64,000 nt of DNA, from the NCBI RefSeq assembly GCF_029504575.1, contig NZ_JAQFII010000001.1, positions 1,264,501-1,328,500 on the forward strand. Direction: 5' to 3'. Below the pieces are notes generated by a model. It searched no databases, was not told the origin of the DNA, and saw only the letters and a list, made by a program, of their open reading frames with translations. Positions 24,135 through 32,569 of the stretch are shown here, in pieces. Made by a program: the position numbers and the translations under genes. Every line of letters starts with the position of its first letter. Position 1 is the stretch's first letter. This stretch comes from Streptomyces sp. SPB162 (GTDB lineage Bacteria > Actinomycetota > Actinomycetes > Streptomycetales > Streptomycetaceae).

Positions 24135-25904
24135 TCACCCGCGCCAGTTGTCGGCGAGTGACACCTTTCCGCTCGCGGGCACCGTGGCGGTGCGATTGGC
24201 CCCGGTCTCCCAGGTCGCGTTCCCGGCACTGTCCTTGCGTATGTACTTGTACTCGAACGACGTGCCGGCGCCCAGCGCGACGTCCAGCTTCCACAACGGG
24301 TAGGCGGCCGACGAGAGCAGCAGCGCCTTGCCCGTGTCCCAGTTGCCGAGAGTCGCGGTGTTGCCGGTGACGTAGATGTTCTGGCCATTCGTGGTCGTGG
24401 CGTTCACCGCGAAGGACGCGCCGGAGGCCGGGGTGGTCCCCCCGCCGCCGGCGCAGCTCGCCCCCGCGTACAGCGCCACCGCGTCGTTGGAGCCGATCGT
24501 GGCCGTGAACGTTCCGTCGGCGCTGACGGTGTAGCGGGTGCCGGAGTGCTGGACGTCGCAGTAGCTGCCCGCCGGCAGCGAGGTGGCGTACGTCCGCGTG
24601 AGCGCGCCGCCCTCGTGGTTGATCGCGACGAAGCCCTTGCCGCCGCGGCCGAACGCGATGGCGTTGCCGCCGTTGGACCACCAGTTGGTCACCGCCGTAC
24701 CGGAGACGGCGTTGCGGAAGCCGACCATGCCGGCGATCTGCGGCCAGGCGTGCTGGCACTTCCACCCGTCGGCGTAGCAGGCGTTGACGGTGCCGCCGTT
24801 GGGCGGGCCGGAGTCGTTGTCCGAGAACTCGTAACCGGAGTAGACGTTCGGCGATCCGTAGGGCCAGGCCAACAGGTAGACGTTGGCGAGGGTGTAGGTG
24901 GCGCCCGCCTTGTAGTTGAGGGTCGAGCCGTTGCGCTCGGTGTCCCAGTTGTCGGTGAAGGTCCGGGCGTTGGCGCTGGGCAGGTAGCCCCAGGAGGCGC
25001 CCCAGTTGCTCAGGTACGACAGCTTCTCGCTGGTGAAGATCCGCTTGAGGTCGGTGGCGGCGCGGAACTCGTCCACGTCCCCGGTGCCGGTGTACTCGCC
25101 GGGCTGCACCGCCTCGCCGGACCCGTAGATGACCTCCTGCGCCCAGTAGACGCCCGGGTTGCTGAGCTTGGACTTGATGGCGGCGAGGTCGCCCGCCGCG
25201 ATGTGCTTCGCCGCGTCGATCCGGAAGCCGTCGGCACCCAGCGAGAGCAGGTTGTTGAGATAGCCGGCAATCGTGGAACGGACGTAGTCGCTGCCGGTGT
25301 TCAGGTCCGCGAGCCCGACGAGCTCGCAGTTCTGGACGTTGTTCCGGTCGGCGTAGTTGGTGATGTTGCTGCGGCAGGAGTGGAAGTCCTGGTCCTGGTA
25401 GTAGCCGGGGTAGTTGTACTTCGAGTAGTTGGTGCCGCCGGTCCCGGTGCCGGAGCCGGCCGCCATGTGGTTGATCACCGCGTCGGCGATGACCTTGACG
25501 CCCGCGCCGTGGCAGGTGTCCACCATGTGCTTGAACGCGGTGCTGTCCCCGAGCCGACCGGCGATCTTGTAGCTGACCGGCTGGTACGAGGTCCACCACT
25601 GGCCGCCCTGGATCTGCTCCTGGGCCGGGGAGACCTCGACGAAGCCGTAGCCGGCGGGACCGAGCGTGTCGGTACACGCCTTGGCGACGGAGTCGAAACG
25701 CCACTCGAAGAGGGTGGCGGTGACGTCCTTGCCGCCCGGCGTCGTCGCCCGCGCCGGCTGCTGGGCGGCGAGGGTGAGGCCGGTCGCGGCGAGGAGTACG
25801 GCGAGCGCGCTGTGCAGGGCCCGGGAGCCACGGGAGGGCCGGGAACCGCCGGATGTTCGAGTGCTGCGCGGCGTTCGACGTGTTGGGGATGTGCGGGATC
25901 GCAT
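24135..25904 (-). CDS. Secreted alpha-amylase (GH13) with C-terminal CBM20
   Basis: 589 residues from the ATG at 25904 (GAGGAGCC upstream). A 53-residue signal peptide ends at ARA. The GH13 catalytic barrel shows region I DAVINH (141-146), region [11 protein letters not shown] with nucleophile Asp230, general acid Glu257 in EVIYG, and region IV DNWD with Asp321. A C-domain follows, then a starch-binding CBM20 from about residue 487 ([44 protein letters not shown]). It hydrolyses extracellular starch. In region IV the usual His of DNHD is Trp. The 150-bp upstream region contains CTTGCTG (26066-26072 on the plus strand), similar to MalR/Reg1 half-sites, as a weak hint of maltose control. Confidence 0.93.
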   Translation of the reverse strand: MRSRTSPTRRTPRSTRTSGGSRPSRGSRALHSALAVLLAATGLTLAAQQPARATTPGGKDVTATLFEWRFDSVAKACTDTLGPAGYGFVEVSPAQEQIQGGQWWTSYQPVSYKIAGRLGDSTAFKHMVDTCHGAGVKVIADAVINHMAAGSGTGTGGTNYSKYNYPGYYQDQDFHSCRSNITNYADRNNVQNCELVGLADLNTGSDYVRSTIAGYLNNLLSLGADGFRIDAAKHIAAGDLAAIKSKLSNPGVYWAQEVIYGSGEAVQPGEYTGTGDVDEFRAATDLKRIFTSEKLSYLSNWGASWGYLPSANARTFTDNWDTERNGSTLNYKAGATYTLANVYLLAWPYGSPNVYSGYEFSDNDSGPPNGGTVNACYADGWKCQHAWPQIAGMVGFRNAVSGTAVTNWWSNGGNAIAFGRGGKGFVAINHEGGALTRTYATSLPAGSYCDVQHSGTRYTVSADGTFTATIGSNDAVALYAGASCAGGGGTTPASGASFAVNATTTNGQNIYVTGNTATLGNWDTGKALLLSSAAYPLWKLDVALGAGTSFEYKYIRKDSAGNATWETGANRTATVPASGKVSLADNWRG

Positions 25905-26058
25905 GAGCGGCTCCTCGAGTGCGGGCACAGCTGTGCCCTCGAAGGCAGCCCGCGCCAAGCCGCCGGGTGGGGGGTGCGGAACCCCGCGTCCCACGGGGTT
26001 CCGCCGAGGAGCTTCCCGCTGTGGCCGTGAGCACGTCAAGAGATCAGTAGGAAGAATT

Positions 26059-27705
26059 TCAACTACTTGCTGAAAACTCTTCCACCGTGCGGTCCCGCGT
26101 CAGCGCGCCCTGCGCGGTCGCGATCCATCGGTCGTAGCGGACACCGGGACCACGTATCCGGTAGCGCTCGGACGACGTACCGGTGGCATGCCGCTGCTCG
26201 CGCGGCACGTTGAGGGTGAACGACGCGTCACCCCGGTAGACGTCGTCCAGCAGCGACCGGCTCACGGTCCGGCCACCGCGGGCGACGGCGGTGTCGGCGC
26301 GGTCGCCGAGCAGCATCACCGTACGCAGCCGGTCGGCCGTGCCGACCGAGGTGCGGCCGTCCATGGTGTAGGCGCGGCGCACCGTCGTGGCGGTGGCCGG
26401 GCCGCGGCCGGCCGTGGTCACCGTCGCGTCGTCGGTCCACCGGGCGGTGAGCGCGTCGGTGCTCTCGTCGGCGTTCCACCGGTGGGTGGACGTGGCGGAC
26501 AGCGCGCGACGGACGGTGGTGGCGACCCGGCCGTGCGACGTGTCGACGTAGCCGGAGACCGTCAACTCATGGCTGCCGGTGGCGTCCAGGGCGCGTTCGT
26601 CCCCCGGCCGGTAGGAGGTCGAGGTGGCCGGGGTGCTCTCCCGGTGCCCGGTCAGCGCGCCGGGGACCTGCCCGCGGTGCGCGTCCTGCCAGACCAGCAC
26701 GTTCGTCGGCACGCTCCACCCGCTCTGTCCTTCGGGCACACCCAGCACCGACACCTCGACGCGGTGCGCCTTCCCGTCGTTGAGCAGGCCGGCGTACGGC
26801 GTCAGGTCGTACTCGACCGGTCTGACGTCGAAGGCCTGCGGCCCCGGGATCACGTACCAGAGGAAGGGGTTGGACCAGCCGCCGGTCCACACGGTCGGGA
26901 ACGGCGCGGCGATGCCGGCCAGCCGGCCGTCCACCCGCAGTTGCACCTCCCGGTAGGGGCCGCCTGCCTGGCAGGAGTACGGCACGTCGGCGGGGACCGC
27001 CAGGTACCAGAACTCCTCGCAGCCGCCACCCGACCCGGTGGCGTACACCTCGGCGACGATCCGCTCGCTGTTGCGCGGCGTGGTGAGGTCGCCGACCAGC
27101 GCCGTTCCCTCGCTGTGCGCGCCGGCCAGGGTCAGCACCCGGTCCGGCCCGGCTCCCGCAGGACCGCCGCCGCCCGCTCCGCGCGCCGGGTGGAACGTGA
27201 GCGAGACCTTGACGTCGATCACGCCGGTGTACGTGTCGTTGACGACGTTGCCGATGAGCATCTCGACCGGCTGCGGTCCGCGCAGCGTGGCCGCGTACCG
27301 CGTGACGTCCTTCTCGACCTTCCAGGCGATCCCCTCGGGCGACGGTTCGGGCGTCGAGGTGGCCAGTACCTCCACCCCGCCGATCCGCAGGTATCCGAGC
27401 CGGTCGTACTGCCGCCCCGCGACCTTGCCGTCCAGCCGCAGGACGACCTTGCTCCAGCGGTCGCCGCAGCCGCGCGGCGGCGTGTACGTGCTCGTGTACG
27501 GCGTGAAGTCCCTGAACTGCGCCGCCACGATCTGCGTGGTGCAGGAAGGACCGCCGGGGGTCGCGACGGGCGGGGCGGCTGTCAGGGGGTCGTGCCAGTC
27601 GGTGCCGAACTCGGCCGGGGGCGCGGTGGTGGCCGCGGCGGCCGGGCCCGCCAGAAGCGCGAACCCCACTGCCGCGGCGAGCGCCGCGAGTATCCGTCTT
27701 CCCAC
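26059..27705 (-). CDS. Secreted PNGase A-like protein
   Basis: 548 residues from GTG 27705, with AAGGAGG upstream. The signal peptide ([20 protein letters not shown]) is clear. The body resembles peptide-N4-(N-acetyl-beta-glucosaminyl)asparagine amidase [61 protein letters not shown], and later [14 protein letters not shown] and [20 protein letters not shown]. Such enzymes cut N-glycans from glycoproteins; activity here is predicted only. Secretion and the neighbouring amylase suggest a role in degrading plant or fungal polymers. Confidence 0.82.
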   Translation of the reverse strand: MGRRILAALAAAVGFALLAGPAAAATTAPPAEFGTDWHDPLTAAPPVATPGGPSCTTQIVAAQFRDFTPYTSTYTPPRGCGDRWSKVVLRLDGKVAGRQYDRLGYLRIGGVEVLATSTPEPSPEGIAWKVEKDVTRYAATLRGPQPVEMLIGNVVNDTYTGVIDVKVSLTFHPARGAGGGGPAGAGPDRVLTLAGAHSEGTALVGDLTTPRNSERIVAEVYATGSGGGCEEFWYLAVPADVPYSCQAGGPYREVQLRVDGRLAGIAAPFPTVWTGGWSNPFLWYVIPGPQAFDVRPVEYDLTPYAGLLNDGKAHRVEVSVLGVPEGQSGWSVPTNVLVWQDAHRGQVPGALTGHRESTPATSTSYRPGDERALDATGSHELTVSGYVDTSHGRVATTVRRALSATSTHRWNADESTDALTARWTDDATVTTAGRGPATATTVRRAYTMDGRTSVGTADRLRTVMLLGDRADTAVARGGRTVSRSLLDDVYRGDASFTLNVPREQRHATGTSSERYRIRGPGVRYDRWIATAQGALTRDRTVEEFSASS

Positions 27706-27824
27706 GCGGTGGTGCCTCCTTGTCGTGCGATGGCCATGGATCACGCCGCACAGCTTGGCCCGGTCGCACGCCGGGCGACAGACCGCCTCGTGCCGCGCCG
27801 GCCCGCCGACGGCCTGGCTTGATA

Positions 27825-27858
27825 CCGACTTAAATCGGGCACGGCGGCCGTAAATCGG
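27825..27858. promoter_or_regulatory. Possible operator between the PNGase-like and ABC exporter genes
   Basis: CCGACTTAAATCGG (27825-27838) is a near-palindrome, and its right half TAAATCGG recurs as a direct repeat 20 bp further on (27851-27858), two helical turns away. The AT-rich sequence between divergent genes suggests a shared regulator, whose gene is not adjacent. Confidence 0.4.
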
Positions 27859-27929
27859 TTGACCTGATACGTGTTGTACCGCGAACCTTGCACGTCTTCT
27901 CACCCCTCTCCAGAGCATCTCGGGACGTC

Positions 27930-29786
27930 ATGTCGCTTCGCCAACTCCCCTTCCAGGACCCCGGTGTACCCGACGTCAGATCGGGGTTCCGTTTCCTTCT
28001 CTGGCTGGAGAAACGCCAGCTGCGCGGGCAGATCGTCGCCGCCGCGTGGGGCACCTTGCTGATGGCGTCCGTCGCGCTGTTCCCGGCCGCCGTCGGCATG
28101 GCCGTGCAGGCGGTCGTCGACCATTCCGGCCGTCGGCTGGCGCTGGCGGGCGGGCTGATGCTGCTGCTCGGCGGTCTCAGCGCGCTCGGCGACACCATGC
28201 TGCACCGCACCGCGGTGACCAACTGGATCACCGCCGCCGCCCGCGTCCAGCAGTTGCTGAGTCGCAAGACCGTCGAGCTGGGCTCGGTGCTCACCCGGCA
28301 GGTCGCGGCCGGCGAGATCGTCACGGTCGGCGCGGGCGACGTCGAGAAGATCGGCTGGTTCGTCGAGGCGTTCGCCCGCTTCACCTCCGCCTTCCTCGCC
28401 ACCATCGGCATCGCGGTGGCCCTGGCCTTCTACCAGCCGGAACTCGGCCTCATGGTGGCCGCCGCCATCCCCGTCCTGGCGCTCGCGGTCCTGCCACTGC
28501 TGCCGGCGGCGACCAAGCGCGCCGACGTGCAGCGGGAGAAGGCCGGCAAGGCCACGGAACTGGCCTCCGACACCGTCGCGGGTCTTCGGGTGCTGCGCGG
28601 CATCGGCGGCGAGGAGCTCTTCCTCGACCGGTACCGCAAGGCCTCGCAGGAGGTCCGTACGGCCGCGGTGCACAGTGCCAGGATGTGGGCGCTGATCAGC
28701 GCCCTGCAGGTGGTCCTGCCGGGACTGCTGCTGGTGGGCGTGGCCTGGTACGGGGCCGTCCTCGCGCTGGACGGCCGGATCTCGGTCGGCGAGCTGGTCA
28801 CCGTGTACGGGACCGTCGCCTTCCTGATGTTCCCACTGCGGCACTTCGAGGAGATCGCGATGGCGTGGTCCTTCTCGCGCCCTTCGGCGAAGCGCGCGGC
28901 GCGGGTACTGGCTCTGGTGCGGAGCGCGCAACCGGAGGCGGCTCCCTCGTCCGCTCCGGCCGCCACGCCCGCGGCGGCTCCTGCCGGTGACCTGTACGAC
29001 CCGGAGACCGGCCTGCTCGCTCCGGCCGGGCTGCTGACGGCGGTCGTGTGCGGGGACCCGGACGCGGCCGGGCGGCTCGCCGACCGGCTCGGCGGGCACA
29101 GCCCGGACCGGGTGCCCGGCCAGTCCTCGGTCCTGCTGGGCGGTACGGCTCTCGACGAGCTGCCGCTGCCGGCGGCGCGCGCCGCGGTACTGGTGCAGGA
29201 CAAGGACCCGGTGCTGCTCTCCGGCACGCTGCGCGAACTGCTCGACGTACCGTCCTCCGGCAACGTTTCCGCCACGGACGCGCTGGCGGCCGCCCAGTGC
29301 GCAGACGTACTGCAGGCGCTCGCCCAGGCCTCGGTGGATGACTCCGGTGATCCGATGCGGACCAGGATCACCGAGCGCGGACGCTCCCTGTCGGGCGGCC
29401 AGCGCCAGCGGCTGGCCCTGGCCAGGTCCCTGGTCGCGGATCCGGAGGCGCTGGTGCTGGACGAGCCGACGTCGGCCGTCGACTCGCACACCGAGGCCCG
29501 GATCGCCCGCGGCCTCAAGGGGATCAGGCCGGACCGCACCACAGTGGTGTTCACCTCCAGCCCGCTGCTGCTGGACCGCTGCGACCTGGTGGTCTTCATC
29601 GCCGACGGTTCGGTCGCGGCCACCGGCACCCACCACGAGCTGCTGCGTGCCGACGCGCAGTACCGCGCGGTGGTCACGCGCGAGACCGAGGAACCGGCCG
29701 GTGTCACGGCCGGCACCGCTGCCGAAGGCCCGTCCGTGGTCCCCTCCGGGGCCGGGAAGAACACCAGGATCGAGGAATCCGCATGA
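27930..29786 (+). CDS. ABC exporter half-transporter with degenerate Walker A (subunit 1)
   Basis: 618 residues. Six-helix exporter membrane domain (about 30-330) followed by a nucleotide-binding domain. That domain keeps the signature SLSGGQRQRLALARS and Walker B ALVLDEPTSAVD. It has no Walker A: where GxxGxGK(S/T) is expected there is VCGDPDAAGRLADRLGG, and the switch His is replaced in VVFTSSPLLL. It is translationally coupled (ATGA at 29783-29786) to a second half-transporter with the complementary defect. Together they should form a heterodimer with one working ATP site. The substrate is unknown. A Pro-Ala-Ser linker (about 335-355) joins the domains. Confidence 0.9.
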   Translation: MSLRQLPFQDPGVPDVRSGFRFLLWLEKRQLRGQIVAAAWGTLLMASVALFPAAVGMAVQAVVDHSGRRLALAGGLMLLLGGLSALGDTMLHRTAVTNWITAAARVQQLLSRKTVELGSVLTRQVAAGEIVTVGAGDVEKIGWFVEAFARFTSAFLATIGIAVALAFYQPELGLMVAAAIPVLALAVLPLLPAATKRADVQREKAGKATELASDTVAGLRVLRGIGGEELFLDRYRKASQEVRTAAVHSARMWALISALQVVLPGLLLVGVAWYGAVLALDGRISVGELVTVYGTVAFLMFPLRHFEEIAMAWSFSRPSAKRAARVLALVRSAQPEAAPSSAPAATPAAAPAGDLYDPETGLLAPAGLLTAVVCGDPDAAGRLADRLGGHSPDRVPGQSSVLLGGTALDELPLPAARAAVLVQDKDPVLLSGTLRELLDVPSSGNVSATDALAAAQCADVLQALAQASVDDSGDPMRTRITERGRSLSGGQRQRLALARSLVADPEALVLDEPTSAVDSHTEARIARGLKGIRPDRTTVVFTSSPLLLDRCDLVVFIADGSVAATGTHHELLRADAQYRAVVTRETEEPAGVTAGTAAEGPSVVPSGAGKNTRIEESA

Positions 29787-31564
29787 TCGGCGTGAACCCG
29801 CCGGAGCACGATCCGGACGCGCCGCAGCAGACGACGACGCTGCCGGTCGGGTCGCCGACCACCGTACGCACCTACGTGACCGAGCTGGCCCGGCGCCACC
29901 GCGGCGCCTTCATCCTGCTCGTCACCGTCAACACGGTCGCCGTCGTCGCCTCCATGGTGGGGCCGTACCTGTTGGGACGGCTGGTCGAGGACCTGTCGGC
30001 CGGACGCCGGGAGCTGCACCTGGGCCTCACGGTCGGGCTCTTCCTCACCGCGCTCGCCGTGCAGGCCGGATTCGTCCGGCTGGTGCGGCTGCGTGGTGCG
30101 ATCCTCGGCGAACGGATGCTGGCCGACCTGCGCGAGGACTTCCTCGTCCGGTCCGTCGGGCTGCCGCCCGGCGTGCTGGAGCGGGCCGGCACCGGCGACC
30201 TGCTGTCCCGGATCACCACCGACATCGACCGGCTCTCCAACGCCATGCGCGAGGCCGTGCCGCAGCTGGCCATCGCCGTGGTGTGGGCCGCGCTGCTGCT
30301 CGGCGCGCTCGCCGTCACGTCTCCCCCGCTGGCGCTGTCCGTGCTGGTCGCGCTGCCGCTGCTGCTGGTCGGCTGCCGCTGGTACTTCAAGCGCGCACCC
30401 GCCGGCTACCGCTCCGAGGCCGCCGGCTACGCGGCGGTCGCCGCCTCGCTCGCCGAGTCGGTCGACGCCGGCCGGACCATCGAGGCGCACGGGCTGGGCG
30501 CTCGCCGGATCACCGACTCCGACGAGCGGATCAGGACCTGGATCGGCTGGGAGCGCTACACGATGTGGCTGCGCAGCGTGCTCTTCCCGGTGATCAACCT
30601 GACGCACACGCTGATCCTGGCGTCGGTGCTGATGATCGGCGGGACCTTCGCGCTGCACGGCTGGGTGTCGGTCGGCGAACTGACCACCGGGGCCCTCTAC
30701 GCCCAGATGCTCGTCGATCCCGTCAACCTGATCCTGCGCTGGTACGACGAGCTGCAGGTGGCCCAGGTCTCGCTGGCCCGGCTGGTCGGGGTCCGCGAGG
30801 TCGAGGAGCAGCAGTCGGACGACCGGATCGTCCCGGACGGCCGCGACATGCACGCGGACGAGGTGCGCTTCGGCTACCGGGCGGGCAGCGACGTGCTGCA
30901 CGGGGTGTCGCTGCGGCTGCGGCCGGGCACCCGGCTGGCGCTGGTCGGCCCCTCGGGGGCGGGCAAGTCCACCCTCGGGCGGCTGCTCGCCGGGATCTAC
31001 GCGCCGCGCACCGGTGAGGTGACGCTCGGCGGGGCGGAGCTGGCCCGGATGCCGGCCGAACGGGTCCGGCGGCATGTGGCGCTGGTCAACCAGGAGCACC
31101 ACGTCTTCGTCGGTTCGCTGCGGGACAACCTGCGGCTGGCCCGGCCCGAAGCCGACGATCCCGAGCTGTGGGACGCGCTGGTCTCGGTGGACGCCGACGG
31201 CTGGGCGCGGGCGCTGGACGACGGCTTGGGCACCGAGGTCGGCTCCGGCGGCTTCACCCTCACCCCGGCCCAGGCCCAGCAGGTGGCCTTGGCGCGTCTG
31301 GTGCTCGCCGATCCGCACACCCTCGTGCTGGACGAGGCGACCTCGCTGCTCGACCCGCGGGCCGCGCGGCATCTGGAGCGCTCGCTGGCGCGGGTGCTGG
31401 AGGGCCGCACCGTGATCGCCATCGCGCACCGGCTGCACACCGCGCACGACGCGGAGGTCATCGCGGTCGTCGAGGAGGGCCGGATCAGCGAGCTCGGCAG
31501 CCACGACGAGCTGGTCGAGGCGGACGGGGCGTACGCGGCCCTGTGGCAGTCCTGGCACGGATAG
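29783..31564 (+). CDS. ABC exporter half-transporter with degenerate signature (subunit 2)
   Basis: 593 residues. Membrane domain (about 40-330) then an ATPase with intact Walker A GPSGAGKST, Q-loop ALVNQEHHVFVGS, Walker B TLVLDEATSLLD and switch His in VIAIAHRLHTA. The ABC signature is broken: LTPAQAQQVALAR stands where LSGGQ is expected. Paired with the upstream subunit, whose signature is intact but whose Walker A is lost, it should form exactly one catalytic site, as in TAP or TM287/288-type heterodimers. A hairpin terminator follows. Confidence 0.91.
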   Translation: MIGVNPPEHDPDAPQQTTTLPVGSPTTVRTYVTELARRHRGAFILLVTVNTVAVVASMVGPYLLGRLVEDLSAGRRELHLGLTVGLFLTALAVQAGFVRLVRLRGAILGERMLADLREDFLVRSVGLPPGVLERAGTGDLLSRITTDIDRLSNAMREAVPQLAIAVVWAALLLGALAVTSPPLALSVLVALPLLLVGCRWYFKRAPAGYRSEAAGYAAVAASLAESVDAGRTIEAHGLGARRITDSDERIRTWIGWERYTMWLRSVLFPVINLTHTLILASVLMIGGTFALHGWVSVGELTTGALYAQMLVDPVNLILRWYDELQVAQVSLARLVGVREVEEQQSDDRIVPDGRDMHADEVRFGYRAGSDVLHGVSLRLRPGTRLALVGPSGAGKSTLGRLLAGIYAPRTGEVTLGGAELARMPAERVRRHVALVNQEHHVFVGSLRDNLRLARPEADDPELWDALVSVDADGWARALDDGLGTEVGSGGFTLTPAQAQQVALARLVLADPHTLVLDEATSLLDPRAARHLERSLARVLEGRTVIAIAHRLHTAHDAEVIAVVEEGRISELGSHDELVEADGAYAALWQSWHG

Positions 31565-31594
31565 GCCGGGCCTTCCGGCCCGCGCCGTTCCCGC

Positions 31595-31634
31595 GGTCCG
31601 TGCCCGTCGCCCATCAGGTGACGGGCACGGGACC
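31595..31634. terminator. Bidirectional hairpin terminator between convergent genes
   Basis: GGTCCGTGCCCGTC pairs with GACGGGCACGGGACC (one bulged G) around a short loop, between the end of the exporter operon and the end of the convergent hydrolase-like gene. Confidence 0.75.
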
Positions 31635-31641
31635 CGGGGCG

Positions 31642-32436
31642 TCAGCCGAGGAAGCCCAGGGCACCCAGCGCCCCGACGCCGCCGAGGAGGAAGAACGCGG
31701 GCGTGAGCACCTTGATCTCGACCCAGCTGCCGGCCCGGAACCGCATGAACTTCGGCGGACCCATCGGGTACCAGCGCTTGCGGCCGATGGGGATGGGCCA
31801 CAGCACCGGGCAGCCGGACACGGTCAGGGCGTCGCCGATGCAGTGCACGAGCGAGCCCAGCACGATCGGGATACCGATCCACAGGTAGTGCTGGCCGGGC
31901 TCGGTGAAGAGCCAGTCCCTGCCGTTGCCCGGGTCGTCCAGGACATCGGCCAGCATCCAGGCCGCGGTCGCACCGAGCAGCCAGACCAGCACATCGCTGG
32001 AAGCACGGGCCTGGCGCCACAGCAGACCCTCGACGGCGAGCACCATGTGGACGAAGAGGATGCCCAGCACCGCCCAGCGCCCGCCGAGCAGCGCCGCCGC
32101 CGAGCACCCGCCGCCGATCAGTGCCGCCCACAGCCAGGTGTGCGTCAGGGTGCGGTGGCCGCCCGTACGGCGCGGGTCGCCCTTCATGCGGGTGGCCTTG
32201 TAGGTGGCGTACGACAGTTTGTCGATGATCTCGCACAAGGCTTTGGAGATGGGCCCGAAGGCGCGCGATATGGTCGCCGCCTTGTGGTCCAGGTCCGGAG
32301 CGAGAGCGGCGCCGGCGCAGATCAGCGCGCCGACGACCAGCGTCGGCCACGGCATGGGGTGATCGAGCGCGGCCGCGCCCGCTCCCACCCCCAGCCATGC
32401 CGCCGCTCCGGAAAGTGAATGTGCCGGTCCCATCAT
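31642..32436 (-). CDS. YdjM/DUF457-type membrane-bound metal-dependent hydrolase
   Basis: 264 residues. The family (LexA-regulated YdjM in E. coli) is an integral membrane protein with His and Asp metal ligands. Here MGPAHSLSGAAAWLGVG holds the N-terminal His, ALAPDLDHKAATIS the DxDH motif, and GGHRTLTHTWLWAALIGGG the HRxxTH motif. Later VHCIGDALTVSGCPVLWPIP adds HxxGD. Several membrane helices are evident between them. The catalytic role of the family is not established. It starts with two adjacent ATGs (32436 and 32433) and diverges from the helicase gene. Confidence 0.85.
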   Translation of the reverse strand: MMGPAHSLSGAAAWLGVGAGAAALDHPMPWPTLVVGALICAGAALAPDLDHKAATISRAFGPISKALCEIIDKLSYATYKATRMKGDPRRTGGHRTLTHTWLWAALIGGGCSAAALLGGRWAVLGILFVHMVLAVEGLLWRQARASSDVLVWLLGATAAWMLADVLDDPGNGRDWLFTEPGQHYLWIGIPIVLGSLVHCIGDALTVSGCPVLWPIPIGRKRWYPMGPPKFMRFRAGSWVEIKVLTPAFFLLGGVGALGALGFLG

Positions 32437-32569
32437 GTGTGGTGCCCCGCCCCTTTCGGCCCGCCCGCGGGCGGAGTTGACGCCCAGTCGACGGCACACC
32501 ATACCTTTGGTGATCTTCGGTATGACCGCCGGTTCCGCCGCAGGGCCCGAAGCCAGGCAAGATGGTGGG

